This document shows positions 11,587 to 23,884 of a stretch of 64,000 nucleotides of DNA, in pieces. Source of the stretch: Antennarius striatus (lineage: Eukaryota; Chordata; Actinopteri; Lophiiformes; Antennariidae); the NCBI RefSeq assembly GCF_040054535.1, contig NC_090796.1:3144501-3208500 (forward strand), in the 5' to 3' direction. A program made the position numbers and the translations under genes. Position 1 is the stretch's first letter. Every line of letters begins with the position of its first letter. The notes beneath the pieces were generated by a model, which had not been told where the DNA came from, searched no databases, and was given only the letters and a program-made list of their open reading frames with translations.

Positions 11587-14086
11587 CCCGTGACTGTACT
11601 GATTGACGGCTTTTGACTTCAAATGCTACCCTGGGAGGAAGTGAAACTGAGACTACAACATATGGTGGGTGACCTGATTTCTAGAGAGGCTTTGCAGTTG
11701 TTTGACGTATCTCCCAGCAACTGGCTGAGGCTCCCCGATGGAAGCCTGTTAGAATAGTCCCGATGCACAAAGCCCGACAGAACTCGATGTCTATCTTGCA
11801 CACAGGCTCATTCAGTCAGCGTCAATGGAGTGATAAGATGTCCGAATTCAGGTTTCGTGTTGCGTTTTTGTTGTAGTTGCTTTGGCTCTTCCTCTAAGAA
11901 AGGGTGAACATAAATGGTTCCTACCCAGTTGTCTCAGCAAGCCCGAGGCCTATTGATTCACTCGTTTTAAAAATAGAAGATATTTCTTCTTCATGGTTCA
12001 ATGTACAACACACTGGAAAGATGTAAAAATTACAACAGCGCGGTCAACAAGCATACATGTTTACCTCTGCCAGGAAGGCTGATTTGTTTTATAAATATTA
12101 TCATTTATGAGCATGTCCTGCTCCTACCAGTCAGCCAGGTCTCAAACTCATTTAAAGTGTGAGAGGTTGAGACAACTTCTGCCCCCTTCAGATGCCTCTC
12201 TGTACATCTGTGATACGTCATCACTTTCTTTACCACATGAGTCAGAATCCTACCTGTCCTCAGGGGAACTTACCTACCCAGCTACCAGGGGGATTAATTT
12301 GTCGTTGGCCCCTAGACCTGGGGTTAGATGACTGATTTCCACTTCAGGACCACTGAGACTTTGGACCAATTTCTCATTGATTTGCCTTTCCCAGGCAAAG
12401 TTCACCATTCTTTGGGTTCTATTCTACATGCTACAAGTTTCCATAACGGAGTGACATTGTGGATTTGGTGACATTTTTATTTATGGTTTTCAATACTGAG
12501 GTTTAGTGATTTGATACAAGGGTGAGGAGTGTCTTTCTAGTTGAGTACTTCAACTCAGCTGAGACATTAAAATGCTATCTACTGACTCTGCAAAGTCAGG
12601 TACTCAGCCATTTACACAGCATCAAATTATGTCTGGAAACACTGCTCCGCAGTAAAATAAACCCTGATGACATGTTTTGAAGTCTATGTCATCAATTGGG
12701 TACGTGTTCATCTAAAAATCAGTGAGGGTTTTATGGAGGTTTTGAGTTACTGAGTGTTCAGTATCATGGGATTGGCCATTTGGTTAATCAAATCTTGACC
12801 AATTTTAAAATATTGTGGAATCTGCTGCTTGACCATTCTTTCAAAAATCTCTTGTACATCCTCAAACCTTGTGAAATAAAAAGAATAATTGGACTGGATT
12901 TCTAATTTTAAATGATGTATAATAAGGTAAAATTACACTTAACACTTGTGCCTAGTCAGCCCTCTACAATCTCCAAAGCTTTGTGTTCTTAGCAGGCACA
13001 ATAGATTAACAAGCACCATTCTGTTCTGTCACCTACTCTCTGGTGCTCCTTATCTCCCCTTCTCTCTCTGTCTTTAGCAGAAATAATCATGTCTTCTGCG
13101 AAACGTAGGCATTTTTTTGCAAACACATGCTGGCTGAACCAAATGTGACCATTAACTCAGGAGAAGTTAATTGCACAATGTCAAAAGACAGCAATTCGCA
13201 AGTTGAAATGGGTTCTTCACAATGTCACAGCTGTCACAGGGAGCAACTCCTGTTTAAGTCAGGATGTAGTGACTTATAAAATACATATAACGTATTTCAG
13301 AAAGTTGGTTTGTGAGTAGTCTTTGATGCATCATATTTATCAGTACACAGAATTTTACAGCAAGGACTGTCTCCTTGGAGTAGATGTGTTCTCTCCACTT
13401 TTCTATAATCCAGTTTGTTAAACTTAAAGTTTACGGACCATTGGTGCTCCTCCTGCTATGATGCCAGTCATAGAGATTAAATAAAATTCTTCTTCAGAAA
13501 CCAAAATGTCCCGAGAGCAGGACTGTGCTGTTTTTTTTTTTGCTCTCTTGATGCTTTTAAGATCAAACTAACCAAGAGGTATGAAGAAACTATGGCAATG
13601 AAGCACAGGTGAAATTTGGGTTTTCTCTCCATAGATTCAGAGTTGACGGTTTTTCACTGATATATCTGACCAGTCCTTTGGCAGTATTTTAAAATTCTCA
13701 GACACCACTGCTGATGCTCATAAAACAAAATTCAACCTTTACCAAGGAGGCATGAAAGGTGTTTACCCCCCCCCCCCAGATATCCACCAAGATATCGCTT
13801 TTCCTCTGCTTCAGGACAGATTAGCTGAAGCTGCCTCAACCACACATTTATCCAGAGGTTTCAGTCGAGCCGGTGTGCTTTTCCTGACCCCACAAAACCC
13901 TCTGGGAATTGTTTATTTTTCATTTAGACTTTGTTCATGTGTCAATGTCTGTGAGCAGCAACAATTACATCATCCTCCTGCCCCCACAGGAAACAAAGGT
14001 CATTGACAGTGCCTTGACAGCCTATGAATCTAGAAGCCCCAAGCACCACTGCTTTGCCTCTTTGGCCTCCCTGGATCTGAATTCCA
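11587..14086. other. Downstream flank of sstr2; no other gene recognised
   Basis: No second gene is seen. For the minus-strand sstr2 this is the 3' UTR and downstream side; AATAAA-like words occur but no cleavage site can be chosen by eye. Confidence 0.4.
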
Positions 14087-15875
14087 CTAGATGCTGGTTT
14101 GTAGCTCGCCATTGAGCAGGGCAGTATTATGAGTCTCCAAGTTGGCGTTGATGATTGCGGCATCATGAGCCATCCTGCTTCTGTCCGCCCGGCTGTCACT
14201 GCGCTCTATCTCATCCAGCCCTGCCACTTTTTTCAGGCACAGAACATTCTGAAAGCTCTTCTTGAAGTTGTCTGACAGGAAGGCATACAGGATGGGATTG
14301 GCGCAGCTGTTGGCATATCCAAGCACCACTACAAAATCAAAGGTACTCTTTACGGCAGATGTTGGGATGATTGAACCGATGACAGAGGTGACATTGAAGA
14401 TGTAGAAAGGTAGCCAACAGAGGACAAACACCGCCACCACGATGGAAACCATCCGTGTCACCTTACGCTCAGAGCGCTTTCGCTTGGTGGAACCCACTCG
14501 TATGCCTGACGACTTGACCTGGCAAAGAAAAGCACTGTTAGCATCTATCCATTTTATCTATCTATCTGTCTGTCTATCAGTCAATCAGTCAATCAATAGA
14601 ATTTTCACCTTGACTATAATGAGCAGGTAGCACAGACATATGACTGCCAATGGCAGGAAGAATCCAATGAAGAAGGTGTAAAAAATGAAGGCCTTGGAAT
14701 AGACATCTTGGGGTTCTGGCCAAAGAATCCCACATACTGGCACCTTGTTCAGGCCACTGAAGATCATGGTTGGTAGGATGACTAACAGAGACACACCCCA
14801 TACTGTTAGGTTAATTAGCTTGGCTACGCGGGGCTTTCGCCATTTTGTGGACTTAATTGGGTGGACCACGGCTAAGTATCGATCGATACTCATCACCATC
14901 AGACAGAAGATGCTTGTGAACTGATTGAGAGAGTCTGGGAGGGGATAGAGGAGAGAGAATCGAGCAATGGAGAAAACAATACAAGGATATGTAAGTAACA
15001 GCATGCTTAGATAATTGGATGTTCATTGTATTTGAACAGGAGCTGAATTATTAAAGGCCATGTGCAAGACTGTTAGGATGACAAATGATACAGATAAATT
15101 TCTTATCATTTACATAAAAAAAAACCCCCAGCATATAATAGTACTATAAATTGAAACTATATTCAGGAAACAGTTAGCTTAAAGTAAAATAGAATCATCA
15201 AGCTCTCAACAAGTTCTACACCTACTGAAATTGAAAGTTTTAAAACAGCAGTGTACTGATGGTAAAAAGTTTAAATAAATAACTCCCTGAAAATCCTTTT
15301 CAAACAACATTTAACACATTTTATTCAATCAGCAGAGAAAACCAAGATCTGGAAATGTTTGTATACATGCTTTTGGAAAAGCTGCTGAAGTTTTCTTCAG
15401 TTTCAGTTTTCTTTAAATTACAACTAATACAAATTATAATTTCAGGGTCATTGACCTTGCACTGTCAGACTTCTGTGCAACACCTACCTACACTCATGAT
15501 CACCCTGCAAAACATCTCTCCAAACGGCCAGTGCACCAGTGCCAGCTGCATAGCAATGAATGGTAGGCTCATCATGCACAGAACATCTGCCACTGCCAAG
15601 TTGAGTATGTAGATGTTGGTCACTGTCTTCATTTTGGCATAGCGCAGGATTACATATATGACCAAGGTGTTACCACACAGCCCCACAGCGCACACCGTGA
15701 AGTAGATAAGGGTGATGACCACTGAGCTGGTTTTGTCCTGGTATGGCTTTGTGGTCTCAGAGCTGTTCAGGTCCAGGTCAGACTCGTTGCCCTGGATGTA
15801 GCCATCGTACATGAAGGGTTCAAGCATAGAGATGTTTGGAGGGGTTGTTAGAAAGGGCCACGGATCCAAGGCCAT
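14087..15875 (-). CDS. sstr2: Somatostatin receptor type 2, complete three-exon coding sequence
   Basis: Class A Gi-coupled plasma-membrane receptor for somatostatin. Coding exons on the minus strand are 15488..15875, 14609..14934 and 14087..14518 (388+326+432 nt), giving 381 aa against about 369 in human. Start ATG is at 15875; stop TAG is at 14087-14089. Splice sites are GTAGGT/CCCAG (intron 553 bp, phase 1) and GTGAAA/GCCAG (intron 90 bp, phase 0). N-glycosylation sites are N14, N30 and N37. TM1 is about 52-78; TM2 contains NLAVADVLC. Cys123 is the TM3 disulphide Cys. Asp130 is the ligand-contacting TM3 acid, and its codon is split by intron 1. DRY is at 147-149, TM6 has CWLPFYIFN and TM7 has [11 protein letters not shown]. 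The C-terminus [10 protein letters not shown] matches SSTR2 (PDZ-binding type) and separates it from SSTR3 and SSTR5. No stop or frameshift was seen. Which teleost paralogue (2a or 2b) cannot be told here. Confidence 0.9.
14519..14608 (-). other. sstr2: 90-bp intron of sstr2 with tetranucleotide repeat
   Basis: A phase 0 intron after ...LLIIVK, before VKSSGIRVG, so it falls at the TM5/third intracellular loop border. Most of it is a GATT/GATA-type short repeat (plus strand ATCTATCTATCTGTCTGTCT and TCAGTCAATCAGTCAATCAA). Confidence 0.8.
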
Positions 15876-15879
15876 GATG

Positions 15880-15891
15880 GCTGTGAGGGGT
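15880..15891 (-). promoter_or_regulatory. sstr2: Candidate splice acceptors just upstream of the sstr2 start codon
   Basis: On the minus strand TTGATTCCCCAG (acceptor, exon would start at 15891) and CCTCACAG (exon at 15880) precede CCATCATGG. This suggests a 5' UTR intron, with the first exon farther upstream. No transcript evidence is available. Confidence 0.3.
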
Positions 15892-16251
15892 CTGGGGAAT
15901 CAAATGTCTCAAAGTGTATAAAGAGAGTGATGGGTTAGGTAAAGGTGAGATCACACAGTTTAAAGAAGTTAAATATTGAGTTTTGTGTTCGGCATTTTCT
16001 AATGCAAAGTCAGCTATTAAAAATAAACTTTCTTCAGGTAGTTGTAAGGTAAGCCAGGGTACTGGGGCTGAGATGTTTCCTTTGGGTTTTATATTTCTGG
16101 AGACATGAATGACAAGGACCTTAGAACCACAAGCATCACATCCCAGTTGAAGAATAACTCTAAATGAGAAAGATAGATCTAGGGAGAAAGAAACAGAGAA
16201 AGAGCAGTAAGTTGAGCAACACTGACAAAAAATAAGTCTTTTAAGTTTCAT

Positions 16252-16633
16252 GGTAGAAATTGCAGTGTTGTTTTAATAATAGTATACACACTTTAATACC
16301 TCTACATGCTAAATATTGTGAAAAAATCTCGAGATTATTTCCTTAACATTTTTCATTCTTTGTGATCATCTTCATATGCACTGTCAGTGCAAACATTTAG
16401 CAATAAGAAATTATCACATTCACCCAAGTCGAAGTTTACAGAATTTGCAAATTAATTTTTGGACATTGTTTTCAAAATACTGGATCTTATTCACTTGTTA
16501 TTGAATTAACACACTTTACATTATTCAACACATTCACACATTTTCTTTATTTATTGCAGGACTGTGCAGACCTGAGTTAGTCTAGTCTAACAGCACTTTC
16601 CAATATGCACCAAAGTATTACATAAAATGAGTG
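16252..16633. other. Upstream flank of sstr2; no gene recognised
   Basis: AT-rich. It would be intronic if the gene has a distal noncoding first exon. Confidence 0.35.
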
Positions 16634-16876
16634 GTGCGGCACGACAGCACTGTGGGTGGCCATGTTGTCTCAAAACAACAAGGTCCTGGGTTCAAATCCT
16701 CCAGGAATTTTTTTTGTGTGGAGTTTGCACATTTTCCCCTGTGTCTGCAGGTTCTCTGTTCACCTTTCTCATTCCACTAAAAACATACATATGGTTCTAA
16801 ATTGTCCAAGAATATGAGTATGATTGGCTGTTTGTCTTACATGTGGCTTTGGCATACCCCAGAAAATGAATGAATG
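16634..16876 (+). mobile_element. SINE copy (diverged)
   Basis: A degenerate tRNA-like head has box-B-like GGGTTCAAATCC; then TGTGGAGTTTGCACATTTTC, CTGTGTCTGCAGGTTCTC and an AAAATGAATGAATGA tail. Same family as 3285..3533 but more diverged. Confidence 0.7.
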
Positions 16877-19241
16877 ACAGGAGAAGCACATCAAGGACAT
16901 AGGATGTCTTTGACAATTTTTTGGCAAATTCTTGGCATGTCTTTGTGATATCGAGTGATGTACTTTTTTTAATTAACTCATTTATTTGAGTGCAATTATG
17001 AGCGCAGCTGTTGTGGATGGGGAAGTGAATGCTGTTATACACAAAAATGAAGCAGCCACTCATCAGAGACAAATAGCCAGGCGCTCCACGGGTGGATGGA
17101 GCGCCTGTTGTTGGTAACCGGTTGGACAATACTGCCTCTGATCGGAGCCAACACCCATCAAACTTGGCCATCGCCAGCTGTGTGAACGCCAGAAAGTGTT
17201 GTAGTCAGCCAGTTGAACTCCCACTACAGGTACAAGCCAGTAACATTGACAATGTCATAAATGCTGGAATAGCACTGGTGACTAAAAAGAATTAGGTCTG
17301 TGGAAAATCCATGGTACTGATTCAGCTACTTTAAAAAAAAGAAGAAAGAAAGAAAAGAGTTTTAAAAGTTAATCTGCTGCATTTGGCAACTGTGACAAGG
17401 GAAAGGGTAACAAACACCAGAGGCACTGAGTGAACATGACCAAAATAAATGTCTGGTGTTAACATATCTTATTAACAAATAAAGTCTAAAACCTGTAACT
17501 ACCAAAGATACGCATTAATACCATCATAAAGATTCTAATAGTTTTCGATTGGATTGAAGAGTTTAAGAGGAATTCTGGACCTGAAATTCTGCCCTGTGCT
17601 AACTTGCGTCCTATCTGCCCAAGGGCTATGTGGATGGAAGGTTACAGCTATACTAAAAGCAGCTCCTGTTTTGTGGATCGTAAAAGCTACATCTTAACCC
17701 CACACGTTATCAACGCTGCTATGGGGGTTACGTGATTGGTACAGTTTTTTTGTCTGTTTGTGTGACTTTTAGCAGGATTAGGTAAAAACTAATAGACAGA
17801 TATGTATGAAAATTTCACCAAAGATGGACCCTTGCATATCTAAAAAAATGTTTCCCAATTCCTTAACATTGTGAGATTGGGCAGTTTCCATATTTTGGTT
17901 AATAACTAATGAACATTTTAAAGCACGTCTTTCAAAAATTAGGATAAACTTCCTCTACAAGCCTTTCCAAATGTCATGGTCTTAACGGACGTTAGCACTC
18001 TTTGTGTGTTGCTGTTGTTTTATTGGTCATGTTGACCGAAATGGAAAACACATCAAGGGCATGAGGGTCAATGTTGACGTAGTTTGATTTTGAATAGGTT
18101 GAAGATGAAGCAAGTATATACAACTTTACAAAAGCAATTGCTTCGTTTTTCCCTGACATGCCACACAGCTTCGCACATCTATATTGTAAAAAACTGGAAC
18201 TCCACTTCATTTCACCTCCAGTCAGGAAGTGGCATTATGCTCTTTAGTCACTAACTAACTCGATGGAGCCCATATCTCCCTTCTCGGTACTATGTAATGG
18301 GTCCAGTCCTTCTGGTCGGGTGTGTGCATGTACGTATGCCTGTGAGTGTGCCTCCCCCATGCATGCATACATGCACAAAGGTACGCCTGAGCGAGAGAAC
18401 GACGAGGGCGCTGGGCTGAAGACAAATGTTTATTCAATTGATCTTAGGGACAAACATCTGTGACACTGACGGGATCACTCACTCCTCGCCTACAGTAACA
18501 GCAGCTGGCTCCATGGGGACATTAGTCCACTTGTTTTCATAATTCACCTCTATTACATGTGATTTGCAATTGATGACACATCACAGGCAGTCCCATTTTG
18601 AGATAATGAGCGGAATTGTGAAAGTTAGGTCGCATAATTCATTAACAGAGGCAATCAGGAACAATGCAGTGATAATTGTGTGCACAACAGAGAAAGAATG
18701 AAGAACAATCATTCACCTAACATAATTGCCAGTAATTAGGCTTTACATATTCCTCTGGTCGTCACTCACCTCTCAAACAATAGGGTTTTTTCCATTTCCA
18801 ATGATTTGAATTGGATAATCTGTAAATAGCTTTTATTCTCTGACTCAGCTCCAACAGCTATAATGGTTTAAATTGCCAAATCTGCAGTGGAACCTGCTTA
18901 AAGCTAATGGTGAGGTTCGAACCAACTGCAACTAATGCGTCATCATGCAAGAGTCACTGCAGAATTTCTCAAGACAAATTATCTATAGTTATTCCTCATC
19001 CTTGACATATTGAATAAAAAATGGAATATTGGGCACCGCCGGTAAGAATGTAAAACCACTATATGTACTGAATGTAATATTATTGGATAGCTACTGCTGA
19101 AAAACTCCTGATGATAAAAAGCCTATCATAAAATAAGATTTTATAATACCTCAAGGATTATAATGGCAAGTACTCCTAAATCTTCAAAAACCTCTCTGCC
19201 ATCGTTGACAAGAGCTCCTCCACAGACATTAGTGTTTTTTC

Positions 19242-19243
<2 letters not shown>
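16877..19243. other. No gene recognised
   Basis: No exon seen. A short hairpin-like GGCGCTCCACGG...GGATGGAGCGCC lies near 17080. The text at 17730-17830 (GTTTTTTTGTCTGTTTGTGT and following) looks repeat-derived but was not assigned. Confidence 0.35.
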
Positions 19244-19292
<49 letters not shown>

Positions 19293-19310
19293 GTGTGTGT
19301 CTGTGTGTGT
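19244..19310. repeat. (GT)n microsatellite
   Basis: About 67 bp of GT with a few TATG and TCTG interruptions. Confidence 0.95.
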
Positions 19311-20320
19311 TGGTATCAGTATGTGAGATTGCTAGAGGGGATATTGCACAAAACAGCAATAATACATCCATTAATGAAATGATATTCAATAATGTTTGCC
19401 GGCTGGAGATGTCAACTAACGTCAGAGTGTCCGTATTATCATGGAACATCTTTTAATTTAATCAGAAAGAAGGGTAATTGTATTATATTGTGTAAAGATG
19501 GATTTAGCACTTCATAAAAACTCTTGTAAAGGACGACTTGAATATGTGAAGGGATTAAATGGTGGCAGGGAAGCAGCTTCAGCCTCATGCAGTCTCACAC
19601 CAGACTGGTGAGACAGAGTGTAATTATAAGCATCCAGCTCAACAGGAGACTTTTTTTTTCTGTGCACGTCAAGTGTGAACTCATTCAGCACTGAAGGACA
19701 CTTTGACATAAAATATCTGCGTCAGACATCCAACCTTTGACTTAAACATCTGTGGGGGTTTTTAATACAGTTATTTTATGAGAACTCATCCGATTATGCG
19801 GTTCTTGATTAGAGTTAAACCTGATTTCGTCGTATGAACTGGGTTGAGATAGAGAAATACCCTCTGTATCTCAGAGTGTAAAGTATGCGTAACCATGACT
19901 GAATAACAGGTGCGCAATTATTTGGTATTTATTACTCCATGATTGGAAATTCAACTTTTAACAAACTAAATTAAACTGTCTGTATAGAGATTTCATATCA
20001 GCGCGCAAAAAGGACAAGCATGCCTATGGTTGGAGACAAATACCTAAAAATCCGCAAATAATTCTGAGCCAGTTTCTTCTTCTTGCAGCATCACTTACTT
20101 TTAAATAGAAAAGTTCATCCTCATATCATGTCCATTATGGTGTGACGTCCGTCAGTGAAGGATAAAAGTCCATGCTGCTCCTAAGCAGAGCGGACCTGCT
20201 GGAAAGCTGCATCCCGCCAGCCTCTCCATCCACCTGCTACCCCCGTGTTACGCACGGCACTGGCCACTTGTCACCTTCGCCAAAACTGCTGGTTACACTG
20301 CGTTTGTCAGGGCATCTTAC

Positions 20321-20455
20321 CTCCCCAGGAATATTCCGCGTTTTTTAACCTAAATGTTGGCAGAATACGTGCAAACCCGCTGCGGTGCGCGCTTCTCCAA
20401 GCTCTGGTTGCAAAGAGTATTCGGTTACAAGTCCGCACTAGACTGAGAACTGGGG
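20321..20455 (-). promoter_or_regulatory. sstr2: Candidate noncoding first exon/promoter of sstr2
   Basis: This is a CpG-containing, relatively GC-rich stretch in an AT-rich region. On the minus strand it ends in TTCCTGGGGAG followed by the consensus donor GTAAGAT (20311-20320). Upstream of it on that strand is a (CT)n tract. Position and strand would suit a 5' UTR exon 4.4 kb before the sstr2 coding exon. On the plus strand the same area has a CRE-like TGACGTCC (about 20142) and a GATAAAAG TATA-like box (about 20160), so a plus-strand promoter is also possible. Confidence 0.3.
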
Positions 20456-20478
20456 GGAGAAAGAGAGAGAGGGAGAGA

Positions 20479-20569
<91 letters not shown>
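20456..20569. repeat. (GA)n microsatellite
   Basis: About 110 bp of GA with GGGA variants at the left. The Arg/Glu and Ser/Leu repeat frames across it are artefacts. Confidence 0.95.
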
Positions 20570-20571
<2 letters not shown>

Positions 20572-20721
20572 CACGCATCCACAGATGTGCGTCGGTGTAA
20601 TGCGGATCGACTCAGATGGCTTCAGTTGGATCATTTTGGGATCCCTCTGATGCTTTAGACTAAGTCTGCTTTAGAATAAGTCTAAATCATGTTTAATATA
20701 CTGTATATTGTATGAATATTC

Positions 20722-21045
20722 ATTCATTCATTTTCTATCGCTTCATCCGTTGTGGAGGGTCGCGGGGAGCTGGAGCCTATCCCAGCTGGCTGAGGGCGTG
20801 AGACGCCAGCGCACCGCGGAGCCACACAGAGACGCAGACAAACACACGCACACACAACTACGGTCAATTTGGGACCTGGCCATTAACCTGAAATGCATGT
20901 TTTTGGAGGTGGGAGGAAACCCGAGAACCCAGAGGGAACCCACGCAGACACGGGGAGAACATGCAAACTCCGCACAGAGCGGGACGCGAACTCGGAACCA
21001 CCTTGCTGTGCGTCGACAGCGCTACCCACTGCACCGCCACTGTAG
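20722..21045 (-). mobile_element. SINE copy, near full length, minus strand
   Basis: Reverse complement of the 34158 SINE. The plus strand starts with the tail CATTCATTCATTTTCTATCG and ends at the tRNA-like head CACTGCACCGCCACTG. A TGAATATT word flanks both sides (20714..20721 and about 21052) and may be the target-site duplication. Confidence 0.75.
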
Positions 21046-21497
21046 GAATGTGAATATTTTAAAAACTGTAAGTACCATATGTTGCACACAGTGTATACCT
21101 AAATTAAACAGATTAACTCCTCTTCGAAAATGGGGAAATGAACCCTAAACTCCAGACAGTGACACTGCAACCAGAGGGCCTTTTTTTTTATCAGCTTCCA
21201 CTCCAATTATGTGAAGTGTTATTCAGGCATTGCATACACATGACACTCAAGTTTTGAAGCAGCTTTTCTTCCATTTTATTGAAGGACTAATCCACATGCA
21301 GCTGGTGTGAGAGCTGTTCCACCTCCTCTATTACTGCAAAGCTCACATGGTAACATAAAATACTGCAATGATTACCACCAGATGCCATCTTGTCTTAAAG
21401 AATGTCTTTTTGTTCTCTGCAGAAATCTCCATCAGTTTAGAGTCAGTTTTAGAATGGCAGGGGTTGAAGATTGTTGAAGTTGTAGCATTTTATCATA

Positions 21498-21930
21498 TTA
21501 GATAATAATGATAAACTTTAATTTATACATGAAGTATTGGTCATAAAGTTCTGCTCTAACTAAACTGAGCAACTGAGTATAGATAGAGTAGTTGACTAAG
21601 CAAAATTCATATAAAAACAGGCTGTATGCAAGGTCCACTGATGTGGTTTGTCTAATGGTGGGTGTATGTTCCAAAACTTTGATGCATAAATCTAAAAATC
21701 TGCATGACTTCACTTTTTGTACTTTAATTTCTGGAGCAGTCAGCAGAGCATTAAAAGGCCTAAGTGGGCATTCAGATGAGTAATCACAATAGCGCGCTTC
21801 AGCGTTAAAAAGTGAAATAATTTTAAAATCAATTCTCAATGATGCCAGCAGCCAGTGTAATGATTCTAAAACTGCACCAATATGATTGTTAACAGTCTGA
21901 TTGATACATTTTGAAGGAGCTGCAGCCAAT
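21498..21930 (-). mobile_element. LINE-derived coding remnant
   Basis: A minus-strand open frame contains VLESLHWLLASLRIDFKI, resembling the LKSLHWLPVxFRIDFK segment near the ORF2 C-terminus of L2-type fish LINEs. The rest is degraded. The flank to about 22100 may belong to the same repeat. Confidence 0.4.
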
Positions 21931-22296
21931 ACATGATTTGTTGTTTTTAATGGTACAACTAAATGGCATTAATCCAGGTAAGAAACTGGACAAAATCATA
22001 AGTCATGTTTTTGGCTTCTTCCACAGAAAGGTTGGTTCTAATTCAAGTAGTTTGTCTTGGGTGAAAACAGGAATTAATCTTTCACCACTCTAAATATTAT
22101 AAACAATAAATAATAAAAGACCATGAATGCAGTACACCAGAAAAGTTTTTTTTGTGATTTAGGTGTGTAGTGTCTATCTCTCAAAATGTCTAGAAACGAG
22201 TTTGGAATTGTCCCTCTGGACCAGTGCAAATTCCCAGATTCTAACTCAAACAGTTTTAAGCCATGAATTGATCAGATGTGATCCATTGGAACCAGG

Positions 22297-22335
22297 ATCG
22301 ATGGATGGATGGATGGATGCATGGATGGATGGATG
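22297..22335. repeat. (GGAT)n microsatellite
   Basis: Nine or so GGAT units with one GCAT interruption. Confidence 0.9.
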
Positions 22336-22446
22336 TATTGTAGACGGTATTAAATAATCTAATTTCCAGGGAGAGAGAGTTGGTACTTGTCTAAAACGGC
22401 TGATCAGAGAAGAAACAAGTCTCTCTTAGTTAAATTGTATATTTAA

Positions 22447-23239
22447 CTAGCGGGAACCCGTGGAAATTCTGTGATAAAACAATAATATCAGACTTTATAC
22501 CAAACATATGAAAAAAATAAATAGCTACCTTGTTCTATGGAGCTAACGCTACACTGCTAAAGTGGAGATCTCCGGCTAAACAATAGCCAGCTGACGCTAG
22601 CCGAGCTTTTGCTGCAACACAACGTGAGACACGGTGATGTCATGTATGCTAGCGCATATTCCTTCTAGATTACTTTACTACCTGAACAGTGATTTTTACA
22701 TTTTACGTGAATGAATGATTAATGAATGAATAAATAAATATATCAACTTTATGACTCATAAAGAAAGAAACAGACGAACAAATATCCGACTGTCACGCTT
22801 GTTTATCAACGTGTCTTCGATGTGGAGCTGTTATACATCAGAAATTAGCCGGTTTTAACTACATCCATTCTGTGTGTTCATGTAAACACATGTCACACAC
22901 ACAAGATGTCACAGAGGTTTTCGTCGCAAGGAGACACCCCCCAGAAGGAAAAAGTTTCGGTTACAGCGTCCACACGACAACGCAGACCCGGCGTTTTCAA
23001 AAAACTTCACTTCGCCCAGCGTTTTCGTCCCGGATATCTGCGTTTTTGTGTGGACGAAAGGCGTAAGAGCAACTCAAAGCCTCGCTGCCCGATGCCTTAC
23101 GCCATATTGTTCACGTGATTCCTTCTGGCAAATGAGCCATGATTGGTTGGACGCTGTGATTGACAGGTAGTGTGTGGAGTTAAAAATGTGACAGAGTGAG
23201 GTTTTCAAGTGAGCTTATTCAAATTTATAGGTGAGGAGA
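22447..23239 (-). mobile_element. Helitron-like non-autonomous element, copy A
   Basis: On the minus strand the 5' end is A|TCTCCTCACCTATA (element end 23239). The 3' end carries a hairpin-like CACAGAATTTCCACG, then about 9 nt, then CTAG (22447-22450), followed by T. That fits a rolling-circle Helitron inserted between A and T. A second copy (39461..42377) matches at both ends and across about 500 bp of interior. There is no Rep/helicase coding. Near 23000 the interior has GTTTTCGTCCCGGATATCTG and similar repeat-like words. Confidence 0.6.
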
Positions 23240-23429
23240 TAAGGATTTATTGAGTAAAACTGTCAGTCACAGAGAACAATCATAGATGGTAACTTAGTCA
23301 AGAATGAAACATTCTCTTTGAAAAAAAATAGTGGGAATTGCATCTAATGAGCATGTGGAAGATTTCCGCTTCCCTTAACTCAATTTTATGAAGTGAAGAT
23401 GATTTTCCACATTATTAACTAGTGGATTG

Positions 23430-23600
23430 ACAGTAGGTGTGAGTGTGTGTGTGTGTGTGTGCTTGTTTCTCTGTGTGGCTCCGCGGCACACTGGAGTCAC
23501 GCCCGGAGTTTTCCCCAGCTTCAAAGACTTGCACAGTGGCACATTTGTTAAAACTGTCGCCCCACAACAAGGTGTTTCCCGCTCTGTATGGATCCCCAAG
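23430..23600 (+). mobile_element. Two SINE pieces in shuffled order
   Basis: A 3'-half piece (GTGTGTGTGTG, then TGTGTGGCTCCGCGGCACAC and GCCCGGAGTTTTCC) is followed by a 5'-head piece (GCACAGTGGCACATTTGTTA and CGCTCTGTATGGA). This is the reverse of the normal SINE order. Confidence 0.5.
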
Positions 23601-23884
23601 CCAAGTCCATGTGGGCTGATCTACCGCCACACCAACTATGTATTCCTATAAAGAAGAATGTAGTCACTTTGCTCAACTCACTCTTCTTCACATCAGTTTG
23701 AACCACCTGATGTTCACAGTTGAAGGTAACTGTCCTTCTGTTGGTTTGGCTATTCTTGAAAAATTCACCTAAATGTTTTGTTTGAACACAGAGGTTACGA
23801 GGTAACCAGAAGAAGAAAAAAAAGTCGGATATAAAATGCCACAAATTCTTATTTTCAGACATAGAAAAAGAGAGAAGAGGAATG

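Noticed and set aside
11387..11593. Poly-Met, poly-His frames
   Set aside because: Produced by the (CAT)n repeat.
14585..14801. Alternative frames over sstr2 exon 2, and continuation of exons into introns
   Set aside because: The spliced frame with consensus donors and acceptors explains the receptor completely; the read-through residues are intronic.
20307..20658. Arg/Glu-rich and Ser/Leu-rich frames
   Set aside because: Produced by the (GA)n repeat; the flanks show no domain.
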